From DAITAZ01 sp036824045 (GTDB taxonomy: Bacteria > Pseudomonadota > Gammaproteobacteria > Burkholderiales > Rhodocyclaceae), in the NCBI GenBank assembly GCA_036824045.1, contig DAITAZ010000002.1:114857-178856 (forward strand): DNA of 64,000 nucleotides, written 5' to 3'. Under the pieces are notes generated by a model. That model had not been told where the DNA came from. It did no database searches and saw only the letters and a program-made list of their open reading frames with translations. The position numbers were made by a program, and so were the translations under genes. Below, one piece after another: positions 1 through 9,110 of this stretch (its first letter is position 1; each line of letters opens with the position of its first letter).

Positions 1-244
1 GCTCAAGGCTCTGGACATCACCGGACCTGCGGATATACACACCAAAACATCCGTCGGGCTGCATCGCCACACGGTAAGAGAACCCGTTACGGATCAGTAT
101 CTGGTACAGGGGCCGAGGTTCCCGATGGAGCAGGAACAGCAGCTCCTCATCGTCCTTGAGCGTATCCAGCGCATCCATCACCCGCACCATCGGTTCGGGA
201 GGCTCCAGCCAACGCGCATCTACGACCCGCGGCTCAGTTCCCAT
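1..244 (-). CDS. DUF2249 domain protein, 3' end outside window
   Basis: Partial gene running off the left edge; about 81 residues are visible from an ATG at 244. The visible part reads as a DUF2249-type small domain: an N-terminal VVDARWLEPPEPM segment, then DELLFLLHREPRPLYQIL-like and a GFSYRVAMQPDG strand, the usual family pattern. The function of DUF2249 is unknown; it is commonly found fused to or beside hemerythrin domains and denitrification or NO-response genes. The ATG overlaps the end of the upstream hemerythrin gene by 11 bases, so the two are translationally coupled and probably work together. The family call rests on pattern recognition only. Confidence 0.7.
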   Translation of the reverse strand, partial: MGTEPRVVDARWLEPPEPMVRVMDALDTLKDDEELLFLLHREPRPLYQILIRNGFSYRVAMQPDGCFGVYIRRSGDVQSLE

Positions 245-692
245 GCGGGGCCTCTGTCAGCGTTCGCCCGATCAAGTCTCCGAGCTCCGGGTACGGACCC
301 GCCAACGCGCGTTCACACATCGGGTAGAGGATGTGCTCTTCCTTCATGTTGTGCTGCTGCATCAGGACAAGCATTGTTTCAATGCAACCCAGATAAGCAT
401 CCCCATCGGATCGCACTGCTGCCTGGGAGATATCTCCAGCCAGTTCACGCATTTGCCCGTGCTCCGCACGCATCACTGCCGTTGGCCCCGAAGTATTCCC
501 AAGGACAGCCTCGAAACGTGGGAACAACAAAGTTTCTTCAGCGGAGAAATGCGCCTCCAGTTGCTGGAGGAAGGAGTCAGTGAGTGATCGGCACAATTCC
601 CAGTCCTGCGTGACCGCAGCATTCTCCGCTAATGCGAAGAGCTCGTCGCAGACACCGTGATGCACACGTAATGATTCTGTGATGGCAGGCAT
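234..692 (-). CDS. Hemerythrin HHE-domain protein
   Basis: A 152-residue single-domain protein. The HHE metal-ligand pattern is visible in order: HH near residue 11, HFSAEE in the second helix, RAEHGQMREL in the third and HNMKEEHILYP in the fourth, enough for a non-heme di-iron four-helix bundle. Such proteins bind O2 or NO or protect iron centres. The 3' end overlaps the start of the DUF2249 gene, which supports a two-gene operon. No regulatory site was recognised upstream (693-835 is a short spacer). Whether it senses NO or O2 cannot be told from sequence. Confidence 0.85.
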   Translation of the reverse strand: MPAITESLRVHHGVCDELFALAENAAVTQDWELCRSLTDSFLQQLEAHFSAEETLLFPRFEAVLGNTSGPTAVMRAEHGQMRELAGDISQAAVRSDGDAYLGCIETMLVLMQQHNMKEEHILYPMCERALAGPYPELGDLIGRTLTEAPHGN

Positions 693-835
693 CGCCGCCC
701 CCTTCGTGCTTGTTGGGTGCGGCTATTGTCGGAATCCTGCCCCTCCACCGACTTTGACTGCTATCAAAAGCCCACAAGCTGGCTCCTGCTCAAGGCAGAA
801 ACCCGTCGGTCCCAACTTCTGCGAACGGAAGGGAG

Positions 836-2005
836 TCAAGCGGCCTGCATATCTGCAGGTTTCACGCCGGTGACCAAGTAATCGATGAGTTCCTTGACCG
901 AGCGAATCTGTTCGCCGAACGGCAACCGCCCGGCGCCTCGGAAAAACAGGCCCTTTTCCAGATCGCCCCTCAGTGCCGCGGCCAATTGATGATCGATGCA
1001 AAACTGCCCCGCTTTGGCCAATCCGTCGCGCAAGCCACAACTGAGCAGACAATCCCAAGCAAGGGTGCAGCGGTGATCCGGGCTTGCAGCCAGCTTTAAC
1101 TTTTCTTCCCGGCGCAGGTATTTTTCCAACCAGGGCGTACGAACGGCCCGGGCCGGCAGCCCTGCCACACTCATGAAGGTAACGATATCTTCAGGCTTGG
1201 CTTGGGCGAGCACTCGCTTGAACTCCGGATGCGCATCGCCCTCTTGCGTCACCGCAAACGCTGTGCCCAACTGCACCGCCGAGGCACCCAGCGCAAGAAG
1301 TTCTCGAATCCGCTCATGAGATTCCACGCCACCGGCCACGATGACGGGAATGTTCTCGGATTCAAGGCCCATATCCTTGAACGTTTGCAGCACACCGGGC
1401 ACCACCACCTCGAAGTCAAAGCGGGGGTCAGCCAAGTCTTCCGGTTTTGCCGCCCCCAAATGCCCTCCGGCATAACGAGGATGCTCGATCACGATGGCGT
1501 CGGGCAGGCGGTTCTTGCGCTGCCACTTTTTCAGCACCAAGGCCACCCCGCGCACATCCGAAAGGATCGGGATGACGCAAAGATCCGGGAAATCAGAGGC
1601 AATATCCGGAAGGTCAAGTGGCAACCCCGCCCCCATGACAACTGCCCCTGCACCACTTTCCCCCGCTTGACGCACGTAGTCCACGTACTGCGTAACTGCG
1701 CGCATCACGTTCACAGCGATCACACCATTGCCTTTGGCGATTTCCTGCGCCGCGCGGATCTCGCGGTCCAATGCCTGCAGATTGGCGCGCTCGATGGCGT
1801 CCCGATCCCGGGATCGGCCCGTCGCTTCCATCAAATCCGGATGCAACCTCCGCAAGTCGACGCTTGCAATCGTACCCACTGCACCCACCGCTGCCACGCT
1901 GCCAGCCAGCCGGTGGGCCGAGACACCCACCCCCATTCCGCCCTGAACGATAGGCAACAGAGTCTTGTTTCGAATGCGGAAGGTGGGCAACGCAGAATCC
2001 ATCAT
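836..2005 (-). CDS. Nitronate monooxygenase / NAD(P)H flavin oxidoreductase family
   Basis: A 389-residue FMN-dependent TIM-barrel enzyme of the 2-nitropropane dioxygenase / nitronate monooxygenase family. The N-terminus carries the FMN-contacting PIVQGGMGVGVS loop, the middle IVAGGVESHERIRELLALGA and VQLGTAFAVTQE phosphate-binding strands, and the C-terminus the long extension seen in the YrpB-like branch. The start chosen is the ATGATG pair at 2005, preceded by GGAAAG; an upstream extension of the frame lacks protein-like character. Related enzymes oxidise nitronates such as propionate-3-nitronate, but enoyl-ACP reductase FabK belongs to the same superfamily, so the substrate is open. It is transcribed alone, downstream of the hydrolase gene in the same direction with a 160-bp spacer. 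Confidence 0.8.
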   Translation of the reverse strand: MMDSALPTFRIRNKTLLPIVQGGMGVGVSAHRLAGSVAAVGAVGTIASVDLRRLHPDLMEATGRSRDRDAIERANLQALDREIRAAQEIAKGNGVIAVNVMRAVTQYVDYVRQAGESGAGAVVMGAGLPLDLPDIASDFPDLCVIPILSDVRGVALVLKKWQRKNRLPDAIVIEHPRYAGGHLGAAKPEDLADPRFDFEVVVPGVLQTFKDMGLESENIPVIVAGGVESHERIRELLALGASAVQLGTAFAVTQEGDAHPEFKRVLAQAKPEDIVTFMSVAGLPARAVRTPWLEKYLRREEKLKLAASPDHRCTLAWDCLLSCGLRDGLAKAGQFCIDHQLAAALRGDLEKGLFFRGAGRLPFGEQIRSVKELIDYLVTGVKPADMQAA

Positions 2006-2168
2006 GTCTTTCCGAAAGGGTGAAGGCAAAAGGCGAGGAAGCGTAGCCGAGCCAGCCTCAAACCCTTTGATAAATGGCAATAAACAGCTAAACGGGCGAT
2101 TGTCGCACACCCTCCGCTTTATTGCTTGAAAAAGCGCCCCGGGGCCCGTGGGGCGCAGTGCTGACGTT

Positions 2169-2921
2169 TTACGCCAGAAAACGCTCGATCTCGGTTGCCA
2201 GCGCAACGGGTGTCTCGAACATCGGGTAATGCCCGGCATTGGGCAGGCTCACCAGTTTGGCGTTGGGGAACCACTCCATGTAGGTTGCCTTCATGAAATC
2301 AGCGGTGAGTGCCGGGTCCGTTTCCCCTACCACCACCAGGAACGGCACCTCGCGGCCCTTTACCCGATCCGCAAAATCCGTCTTCGCCCACGCAACCAGA
2401 TAGCCTGCGAACGCCTCCGGGATGGAATTGGCCAGGGAATAGGCAACCATCTTGTCCAGCCACACGGGGGTCAGGCGGTTACCGGTGGTGTAATCAATAA
2501 TGGCCTTGCGATTCCCCGGGTTGTCTGTCGCACCACTGAACAGTGCCCAGCCCTGCTCGTCGAAGGGAACACCAGAAGCGGGCACCGGAGTGAGCGCAAC
2601 CAACTTCTCAACCCTTTGTGGCGCCTCCACCAGCACCCGCTGGATGGCCATTCCTCCCATGGAATGGCCAATCAGGCTGAACTTGTCCCACCCCAGCCGA
2701 TCCGCCAGGGCCAGCGCATCCGAGGCGATCTCGTCCATCGAATACTCACCTTTAAGTTCCCGGCTCCGCCCGTAACCGCGGTACTCCATGAATGCGTAGG
2801 TAAAGGCGTTTTCGTCCAGCGAGTCCACGAACGGCCCCCAACCTTCAGCGGAACCGAACCAGCCATTCAGGCAGATGACTTTGCGAGGCCCCTGCCCCAC
2901 CAAGCGGTAGCTATTGCTCAT
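2169..2921 (-). CDS. Alpha/beta-fold hydrolase
   Basis: A 250-residue alpha/beta hydrolase. The nucleophile elbow GHSMGG, the acid in VVVGETDPALT and the histidine in NAGHYPMFETP are all present, with NGWFGSAEGWG serving as the oxyanion region. The start is the ATG at 2921, directly behind an AGGAGAG ribosome site; an in-frame upstream start would lie in front of that site. The family covers esterases, carbon-carbon hydrolases and haloperoxidase-like enzymes, and no substrate can be assigned. The gene is divergent from nth, with a 127-bp spacer. Confidence 0.8.
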   Translation of the reverse strand: MSNSYRLVGQGPRKVICLNGWFGSAEGWGPFVDSLDENAFTYAFMEYRGYGRSRELKGEYSMDEIASDALALADRLGWDKFSLIGHSMGGMAIQRVLVEAPQRVEKLVALTPVPASGVPFDEQGWALFSGATDNPGNRKAIIDYTTGNRLTPVWLDKMVAYSLANSIPEAFAGYLVAWAKTDFADRVKGREVPFLVVVGETDPALTADFMKATYMEWFPNAKLVSLPNAGHYPMFETPVALATEIERFLA

Positions 2922-3048
2922 CCAACTCTCCTCTCTGACTATTGCTTGTAGTTCGGGCACGTCGACGCGCCCGCGATATGGCGATCACCCTACAACCAGT
3001 TATTGCCGGAATCAACGATAATCGGCTCCCGGTCGAGGCCCCCCGCCC

Positions 3049-3681
3049 ATGGACTCCAGGACGATACACGAGATATTTCACCGTTTCGCAGACGCCACTC
3101 CCCATCCCACGACGGAGCTGGAATACGGCACGCCGTTCCAGCTGCTGGTGGCGGTCATCCTCTCGGCCCAGGCCACGGACAAAAGCGTCAACCTTGCCAC
3201 CCGGGCCCTGTTCCGCGAGGCGGGAACCCCCGAGGCAATGGCGACCCTCGGCGCCGAGGGGATCGAGCCCTACATCAAGACCATCGGCCTTTACCGCAAC
3301 AAGGCGAAAAACGTTGCATCCACTGCCAGAAGGATTCTTGAACTCCACCACGGTGAAGTGCCCTGCGATCGCCCGGCGCTCGAGGCGCTGCCCGGCGTCG
3401 GACGCAAGACGGCCAATGTTGTCCTGAACACCGTATTTGGGGTTCCCACCATTGCTGTCGACACCCACATTTTCCGCCTGGCCAACCGCACCGGCCTGGC
3501 CCCGGGCAAAGACGTGCTGGAGGTGGAGACCCGACTCGACCGGACGATCCCCCCGGAATACAAGCTTCACGCCCATCACTGGCTCATCCTGCACGGCCGA
3601 TACGTATGCACTGCCCGCCGCCCGCAGTGTGGGCCGTGCCTGATCCGCGATCTGTGCCAATTCCCTGACAAGACCGAGTAG
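3049..3681 (+). CDS. nth: Endonuclease III (base-excision repair)
   Basis: A 210-residue DNA glycosylase/AP lyase that removes oxidised pyrimidines. The helix-hairpin-helix LPGVGRKTANVV carries the catalytic lysine K120; the catalytic aspartate is D138 in AVDTH. The [4Fe-4S] loop is complete, with C187, C194, C197 and C203 in the C-x6-C-x2-C-x5-C spacing. Length matches E. coli Nth (211). The stop is followed after two bases by the DUF1841 gene, so the two are cotranscribed. Confidence 0.95.
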   Translation: MDSRTIHEIFHRFADATPHPTTELEYGTPFQLLVAVILSAQATDKSVNLATRALFREAGTPEAMATLGAEGIEPYIKTIGLYRNKAKNVASTARRILELHHGEVPCDRPALEALPGVGRKTANVVLNTVFGVPTIAVDTHIFRLANRTGLAPGKDVLEVETRLDRTIPPEYKLHAHHWLILHGRYVCTARRPQCGPCLIRDLCQFPDKTE

Positions 3682-3683
3682 CC

Positions 3684-4112
3684 ATGTTCAACCCATCCCG
3701 CGACCAAGCCCGGCAATTTTTCATCGACGCATGGCGCAAACACATCAACCGCGAAGTACTGACTCCGCTTGAAACCATTGCTGCCGACCTTGTCGCGCTA
3801 CATCCGGAATATCACAAGCTGCTGGAGTCCGGTGATGCAGTCTTGGACAAAGATTTCACACCAGAATCCGGCCAGCTCAACCCGTTTCTGCATTTGAGCC
3901 TGCATCTGGCCATCGAGGAACAACTCTCCATCGACCAGCCCCGGGGCTTGCGAACCGCATTCGACACCCAATTGAAACGTCTGGGCGACCGGCATCAGGC
4001 TTTGCACTTGGTACTGGAATGTCTGGGTGAAACCATATGGAAGGCCCAGCGCAATGGCGCAGCCCTGGACGGCGAAGCCTACGTGGAGTGCGTGCGCTGC
4101 GCGAGGGGCTGA
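3684..4112 (+). CDS. DUF1841 family protein
   Basis: A 142-residue soluble protein recognisable as DUF1841 from MFNPSRDQARQFFIDAW at the N-terminus, the LHPEYHKLLE segment and the HLSLHLAIEEQLSIDQP region. Function is unknown. The family is common in Beta- and Gammaproteobacteria, often beside nth, as here. It ends convergently to two cytochrome c genes. Confidence 0.85.
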   Translation: MFNPSRDQARQFFIDAWRKHINREVLTPLETIAADLVALHPEYHKLLESGDAVLDKDFTPESGQLNPFLHLSLHLAIEEQLSIDQPRGLRTAFDTQLKRLGDRHQALHLVLECLGETIWKAQRNGAALDGEAYVECVRCARG

Positions 4113-4123
4113 CAAAGCCCCTC
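4103..4123 (+). terminator. Weak hairpin at the end of the nth-DUF1841 unit
   Basis: Perfect 8-bp inverted repeat GAGGGGCT/AGCCCCTC around a five-base loop, overlapping the stop codon of the DUF1841 gene. There is no T-tract, so intrinsic termination is uncertain; it may only be an end-protecting hairpin. Confidence 0.3.
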
Positions 4124-4165
4124 GGCCGGTTCAACGGCAGCCTCGCCCACGCTCCGCCACGCCAG

Positions 4166-4492
4166 TCATTTGAGCTGCCGGAGCCCTGACTGGCGGGCAA
4201 AATACGCTGCCAGATCCTGCATGTCTGCCTTGGTGAGTTTTTCCACCTGCGCCGCCATCACGGGATCCTTGCGCTTGCCCGATTTGTACTGGGAAAGCGC
4301 CTGGTACAAGTAATCAGGATGCTGCCCTGCAAGGCGCGGGAAATCGGGCGACTGGCTGTTGCCATCCGCGCCATGACAAGCCGCACACACCTGGGCCTTC
4401 TCCGCGCCCATCCGCACATCGCCCGCCGCCGTTGCCACGCCGCTCGCCAGCAATGCAGCCACCGCCACCCACCCTAAGCTGAGATTTCCCAT
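4166..4492 (-). CDS. Small class I cytochrome c (c553-like)
   Basis: A 108-residue periplasmic monoheme cytochrome c. It has a signal peptide (GWVAVAALLASGVATAAG), a heme-binding CAACH, and a C-terminal methionine in the DPVMAAQVEKLT segment as likely sixth ligand. The start used is the ATG at 4492. It lies 10 bases downstream of a homologous cytochrome gene, so the two form a tandem pair that may act together as an electron carrier or replace each other. The partner oxidoreductase is not in the window. Confidence 0.85.
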   Translation of the reverse strand: MGNLSLGWVAVAALLASGVATAAGDVRMGAEKAQVCAACHGADGNSQSPDFPRLAGQHPDYLYQALSQYKSGKRKDPVMAAQVEKLTKADMQDLAAYFARQSGLRQLK

Positions 4493-4502
4493 GGCCCGCG
4501 CC

Positions 4503-4826
4503 TCACTTCTGACTGCCGTAATAGGCGGCAATGTCGGCCATGTCCTGATCGCTCAAGCTCGCCGCTATGCCCCGCATGGTGGGATGACTGCGCTGCCCGG
4601 ACTTGTATGCCTGGAGCGCCTTGACGATGTACTGTGGGTGCTGCCCGCCCAGTTTGGGCACCCGGTACACTTCGGGGAAGGTGTTCTTGTAATCCGGGAT
4701 GCCATGACACCCCGTGCAGTGAGAGATTTTGCTTCGGGCGGCTGCCGCAGCATCCCCCTCTGCCGCCTGGGCCCACACAGCAGCCCCGCCCGACACGACA
4801 AACATCAACAGGCACGAAACCTTCAT
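4503..4826 (-). CDS. Small class I cytochrome c (c553-like), first of a pair
   Basis: A 107-residue secreted cytochrome c with a signal peptide (to about AAVWAQA), CTGCH heme site, GGQHPQYIVKALQAYKSGQR and the SHPTMRGIA methionine-ligand segment. It is a paralogue of the next gene: both share the G-Q-H-P-x-Y-x-x-x-A-L-x-x-Y-K-S-G core, which points to a local duplication. It is divergent from moxR across a 170-bp spacer. Confidence 0.85.
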   Translation of the reverse strand: MKVSCLLMFVVSGGAAVWAQAAEGDAAAAARSKISHCTGCHGIPDYKNTFPEVYRVPKLGGQHPQYIVKALQAYKSGQRSHPTMRGIAASLSDQDMADIAAYYGSQK

Positions 4827-4999
4827 GATTGTCTCTTTGGTGTGGTGGAGAAATCGTTATCGTTTTGGTTGCGATGATTCTAGTCAGGGGCTTGGCTTGC
4901 GTCAAAGCGCAACCCGGCTCCGATTTTCCTTCCGCAAGCCGCTGCCGGATAGATGGCCTTTCTGCTAGTCTGCCGACTCCCCATCAGGCTCCCATCGTC

Positions 5000-5851
5000 A
5001 TGACACCGCTGCGCTTTTCCGGGTCTTCCAGCTACGTCGCCACTCCAGATCTGACTCTGGCCGTAAACGCGGCCATTTCCCTCCAACGGCCTCTGCTGAT
5101 CAAGGGCGAACCGGGCACCGGCAAAACCATGCTCGCCGAGGAAGTGGCAAGCGCCCTCGGTGTGCCGCTCCTGCAATGGCATATCAAATCCACAACCCGT
5201 GCCCAGCAAGGTCTTTACGAATACGATGCCGTATCCCGGCTGCGGGATTCCCAACTGGGCGATGAGCGCGTCCGGGACATTGGCAACTACATCGTGCAGG
5301 GGGTGCTGTGGCAGGCCTTCACGTCCGAAACACCCTGTGTGGTGCTCATCGACGAAATCGACAAGGCGGACATCGAGTTCCCCAACGACCTGCTGCGGGA
5401 ACTGGACCGGATGGAGTTCTATGTCTACGAAACCCGGCAGCTCGTCCAGGCACGGCACCGCCCGATCGTCTTCATCACCTCCAACAACGAGAAAGAGCTG
5501 CCGGATGCGTTCCTGCGCCGCTGCTTCTTCCATTACATCCGTTTCCCTGACAAGGAGACGATGCAGAAGATCGTGGACGTGCACTACCCCGGGCTCAAGC
5601 AAGCCTTGCTCAAGGAAGCACTTGAAGTGTTCTTTGAGATGCGCGACATCCCGGGCCTGAAGAAGAAGCCCTCCACCTCTGAACTATTGGACTGGCTCAA
5701 GCTGCTCATGGCCGAGGACATCCCCGCCGAAGCCCTGCGCAGCAAGGACCCTCGGGCCGCCTTGCCGCCTCTCCATGGCGCCCTGCTCAAGAACGAGCAG
5801 GACGTCCACCTTTTTGAAAGACTCGTTTTCATGGCCCGCAAGGGCCGCTGA
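5000..5851 (+). CDS. MoxR-family AAA+ ATPase
   Basis: A 283-residue AAA+ ATPase. Walker A is GEPGTGKT (36-43), Walker B CVVLIDEID (113-121), sensor 1 VFITSNNEKELPDAFLRR. The ATG at 5000 is used; the frame upstream of it is not protein-like. MoxR ATPases work with a VWA-domain protein as a chaperone or metal-insertion pair for protein complexes; the closest partner candidate is the VWA gene at 16952-18142, 11 kb away. The size resembles CbbQ (RuBisCO activase), but no RuBisCO gene is near, so the general MoxR call is preferred. Confidence 0.85.
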   Translation: MTPLRFSGSSSYVATPDLTLAVNAAISLQRPLLIKGEPGTGKTMLAEEVASALGVPLLQWHIKSTTRAQQGLYEYDAVSRLRDSQLGDERVRDIGNYIVQGVLWQAFTSETPCVVLIDEIDKADIEFPNDLLRELDRMEFYVYETRQLVQARHRPIVFITSNNEKELPDAFLRRCFFHYIRFPDKETMQKIVDVHYPGLKQALLKEALEVFFEMRDIPGLKKKPSTSELLDWLKLLMAEDIPAEALRSKDPRAALPPLHGALLKNEQDVHLFERLVFMARKGR

Positions 5852-5878
5852 CCCCACCGCAAGACCAAGGAGCACCCC

Positions 5879-6106
5879 ATGCAATGGGACAAGGAACTCG
5901 ACACCAAGGGGCTCAACTGCCCACTGCCCATCCTGCGCACCAAGAAAGCCCTCGCTGACATGCAGAGCGGCCAGATCCTGCGCATCGAAGCAACCGACCC
6001 GGCTACCGCCAAGGATCTGCAGGCTTTTTGTCGTCAGACCGGGCATGAACTGCTCTCGGAAAACGAAGAAAACCGCGTCTGGCACTTCCTGCTCAAGCGA
6101 CGCTGA
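5879..6106 (+). CDS. TusA-family sulfur-carrier protein
   Basis: A 75-residue TusA/SirA-like protein. The signature CPLPILRTKKAL holds the sulfur-carrying cysteine in the CPxP motif, followed by the GQILRIEATDPATAKD strand. TusA proteins pass persulfide sulfur in tRNA thiolation, molybdenum cofactor synthesis or sulfur oxidation. It follows moxR by 27 bases and is probably cotranscribed. No dsr or hdr genes are near, so a role in sulfur oxidation is not supported here. Confidence 0.85.
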   Translation: MQWDKELDTKGLNCPLPILRTKKALADMQSGQILRIEATDPATAKDLQAFCRQTGHELLSENEENRVWHFLLKRR

Positions 6107-6133
6107 ACGCCCAGCCTCAACCCTGGCGGCGGG

Positions 6134-7594
6134 CTACCCGAACCGTGCAGCCCACACCCGGGCTGCCGGGCGGATGAGGTCCAGCACCGGCCCGGGAAAC
6201 AAGCCCACACCCAGCACCCAGGCCGCAGCCACAGCGGCGATCCACCATTCCCGCCGGAGAAGGTCATCCGCCTGGGCCACCGCGCCGGATTGTGCCGGGC
6301 CGAAAAAGGCGCGCCGATAAGCAAGCAGAAAATAGGCTGCGGCCAGCACCATTCCGAACAAGGCCGCCAGCGCCGCCCCGGTGTGGGTTTGCAGCGCGCT
6401 CAGGATCAGCATCAACTCCGCCGGGAAACCCGCAGTTCCCGGTATCCCCAAACCCGCGAGCCCCAGCAGCAGGAACACCGCCGCCAGCTTGGGCATGGTC
6501 TGCGCCGCGCCCCCCAGCCGCAGCAGGTGGCTGCTCCCGGTGCGTGCCTCAAGAAACTCCAACACCAGGCACATCCCACCGGCCACCAGCGTGAAGTTCA
6601 GAAGTTGCAGCACCGCGCCCTGCACACCCAACTGGTTGAACGACGCCAAGCCCAGCACCACGAGTCCCACATGGGCGATGCTGGAATAGGCCAGCACCCC
6701 TCTCCAGTGTGTCTGCACGACCGCGATCACCCCCCCATAGAGAATCGCCGCGGTACCCAAGCCGGCGAGCAGCCAATGCAGTTCCCGCGCAGCCAGAGGC
6801 GCCAATGGAAGCGCGAACCGCAGCAACCCGTAGGCCCCGAGCTTCAGCCCCGTCGTGAGCGCCGCCACCGCCAACGGACCCTCCCGGCACAGCAAGGGTA
6901 ACCAGGTGTGGAGCGGCAGCACGGGCGTCTTGACGCCAAACCCGAACAGAAACAGCAGGAACACCGCCATGCCCGGGCCCCGGGCCAGTTCGCGCTCGGC
7001 GAGGGTGGGCAGATCAAAAGCCGGTTCTCCGCCAGCGTTTGACAGGATGACGAAGGCGAGCAGCACCGCTGCACCGCCCGTCAGCATGGTCAGCGTGTAC
7101 TTGCCTGCGGCCAGCACACGTTCCGCCCCCCGGCCCCACAGGCTGGTCAGGAAGTAGAGGGGTGCCAGGGTCAGTTCCCAGAAGACGAAGAACAACACCC
7201 CGTCCAGCGCGCAAAACACACCCATGATCGCCGCCTGCAACAGCAGCAGCAGCGCAAAGTACAAGCGCGGCATGGCTCGAATGCCGAGCCAGCCGGCGAG
7301 CGTGACCCCCAGGAAGAGCAAGGCCGTAGCCGGGAGGAAGAGTACCGACAGGCCATCCACGCCGAGGAAATAGCCGATGTTGAGCGAAGCGATCCAGGGG
7401 GTGCGCTCCACCAGCTGGAAACCGGCATCCGCCGGGTCAAAGCAGTACAGCGCGGCCAACGACCAACCCAGTTCGAGCAACCCCGCGGCCAGCGCCGCCG
7501 TCCTCGCCCACGGCAATCCGGGGCGGGCCAGTACCAGGATAGCCCCCAGCAGGGGGGTCAAAATCAACAGGCTCAGCAGCGGCAGGCTCGCCAT
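6134..7594 (-). CDS. NuoM-like proton-channel subunit, last gene of Dab operon
   Basis: A 486-residue polytopic membrane protein of the Proton_antipo_M family (complex I antiporter-like subunits, Mrp). The TM5 glutamate is in FFVFWELTLAPLYF, and the channel lysines in FGVKTPVLPLHTWLP and TTGLKLGAYG. The AHVEAPS-type loop of true NuoM is replaced by LLCREGPL, so this is a diverged paralogue rather than respiratory NuoM. The ATG at 7594 is used, behind AGGGGCG. It sits 10 bases after the preceding antiporter gene in the five-gene DabA operon. Likely role: proton-driven energisation of bicarbonate/CO2 accumulation (inferred). Confidence 0.8.
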   Translation of the reverse strand: MASLPLLSLLILTPLLGAILVLARPGLPWARTAALAAGLLELGWSLAALYCFDPADAGFQLVERTPWIASLNIGYFLGVDGLSVLFLPATALLFLGVTLAGWLGIRAMPRLYFALLLLLQAAIMGVFCALDGVLFFVFWELTLAPLYFLTSLWGRGAERVLAAGKYTLTMLTGGAAVLLAFVILSNAGGEPAFDLPTLAERELARGPGMAVFLLFLFGFGVKTPVLPLHTWLPLLCREGPLAVAALTTGLKLGAYGLLRFALPLAPLAARELHWLLAGLGTAAILYGGVIAVVQTHWRGVLAYSSIAHVGLVVLGLASFNQLGVQGAVLQLLNFTLVAGGMCLVLEFLEARTGSSHLLRLGGAAQTMPKLAAVFLLLGLAGLGIPGTAGFPAELMLILSALQTHTGAALAALFGMVLAAAYFLLAYRRAFFGPAQSGAVAQADDLLRREWWIAAVAAAWVLGVGLFPGPVLDLIRPAARVWAARFG

Positions 7595-7604
7595 CAATCG
7601 CCCC

Positions 7605-9110
7605 TCACACCTGCACAAACCGGTCGGCCAGCGCCCGGAGCGCCGCCTCGGTCAGGTTGAACCAGGGCTCCAGGTAGAACCCCGCCGCCAGCAGCACCAG
7701 CACTGCCACGCCCCCCACGAAGTACTCCATCAAGCCGGTTCGTTCCACCGCGGTGGTTGGCCCCCCTTCTGACGCCGGCCCGAGAAAGGCGCGCTGGAAA
7801 GCCCACAACAGGAAACCTGCCGCCGCCACGTTGCCCAGGGCGGTTGCCACGGTAGGCAAGGCGCCGAAGCGATGGATCGAAGCCTCCAGCACCAGGTGCG
7901 CGGCGTCGAACCCCGGCGTGCCCGGCATGCCCACAATCGCCAGCCCCCCCACCAGGAACGAGCCGGCGATGAACGGGATGCGATCGAACAACCCCCCCAG
8001 GCGGTCCAGATCAGTGGTGCGGGTGCGGCGGAAGACAAACCCCACCATGAACAACATCACCGTCGCCGCGAGACCGAAGTTGACCGCCAGCAGCACGGCC
8101 CCCTGCAGACCGCTCGCATCCAGGGTAAACAGGCCGATCACGATCAGACTGGTATGGCTCACCACCGCGAACGAGAGCAGGCGTCGGAGATTGGTTTGCA
8201 GAAAGGCCAGCGCTGCGGTGTAAAAGACCCCGGCCATGGCAAAAGCCACCACATAACCCTGCCACGCAGCGACCGCACCGGGCGTCAGCGGCAACAAAAA
8301 CCGCACCATCCCGTACACGCCCACCTTGACGCCCAGCAGCAATACCGGCGCCACAGCCACCATGCCCCGGTGGGCCACGTGAGGCAGCCAGCCGTGCAAC
8401 GGAAAAATCGGCGTGCGAATGCCCAATCCGTAAAAGAGCAGGAAGAAGGCCGCGCTCAGGTAGCCCCCCTCCGGCGGCGTGCGGGCCAGATCCAGCAGAT
8501 CGAAGCTCCATTGCCCCTCGGTCACGTCCGCATGATTCCAGCCCAGGATCACCGCCCCGGCCACCAGCAGGGCTAGCCCGAAACCCTGAAACTGTACAAA
8601 CCGCGCCATGGCGAGCGCGCGATTCTCCTCCGTGGACGTGGACCAACGCCCAAGCAGATAAGCCACCAGGCCCAGTTCCGCCGCCGAACTGGCGATGAAC
8701 CACGCCAGGTTGAGGGTGAGCAGCGAGGCCATCAGCGCCCCTTCCGCCGCCAGCACGGCGGCCGTCACCCGCCCGGCCGAGGCCAGGCCCTGCACCAGGC
8801 CATAGAAACTCAGCAGGAAGAACAGCAGTGCCGCCAGCAGAACAAAAAGCGTGCTGACCCCATCGGCCGCCACATGGTAGCCAATCACATCCATCCGCTC
8901 GGAAAGCTGCAGGGCGGCGGACCCGGCATCCACCAGCAGGTAGAGCCGTATCGCCAGGGCCAGCTCCAGCCCCGCGGTCACCCGCCCGACCCATACCGCC
9001 ACCGCCCGTTCCCGCAGCAGATACGCCGCGCAACCGCCGAGCAAGGGCAGGATCTGCAGCCATTGCAGGATCGGAATATCCAGAAAGTCGGCCCAGGCCA
9101 GTTCCACCAT
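7605..9110 (-). CDS. NuoN/NuoM-like proton-channel subunit of Dab operon
   Basis: A 501-residue polytopic membrane protein of the Proton_antipo_M family. The core YGLGIRTPIFPLHGWLP has arginine where the usual TM7 lysine stands, while the second lysine in LLGVKVGVYG is kept; the TM5 glutamate region reads SSAAELGLVAYLL. It starts at an ATG (9110) sharing a base with the preceding stop (TGATG); a GTG one codon upstream is also possible. The altered charged residue may mean changed proton handling. Clearly cotranscribed with its neighbours. Confidence 0.78.
   Translation of the reverse strand: MVELAWADFLDIPILQWLQILPLLGGCAAYLLRERAVAVWVGRVTAGLELALAIRLYLLVDAGSAALQLSERMDVIGYHVAADGVSTLFVLLAALLFFLLSFYGLVQGLASAGRVTAAVLAAEGALMASLLTLNLAWFIASSAAELGLVAYLLGRWSTSTEENRALAMARFVQFQGFGLALLVAGAVILGWNHADVTEGQWSFDLLDLARTPPEGGYLSAAFFLLFYGLGIRTPIFPLHGWLPHVAHRGMVAVAPVLLLGVKVGVYGMVRFLLPLTPGAVAAWQGYVVAFAMAGVFYTAALAFLQTNLRRLLSFAVVSHTSLIVIGLFTLDASGLQGAVLLAVNFGLAATVMLFMVGFVFRRTRTTDLDRLGGLFDRIPFIAGSFLVGGLAIVGMPGTPGFDAAHLVLEASIHRFGALPTVATALGNVAAAGFLLWAFQRAFLGPASEGGPTTAVERTGLMEYFVGGVAVLVLLAAGFYLEPWFNLTEAALRALADRFVQV

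Noticed and set aside
5000..5851. CbbQ-type RuBisCO activase
   Set aside because: Size fits, but there is no cbbL/cbbS/cbbO in the window and its natural partner here is a CoxE-like VWA protein, so MoxR is the safer call.
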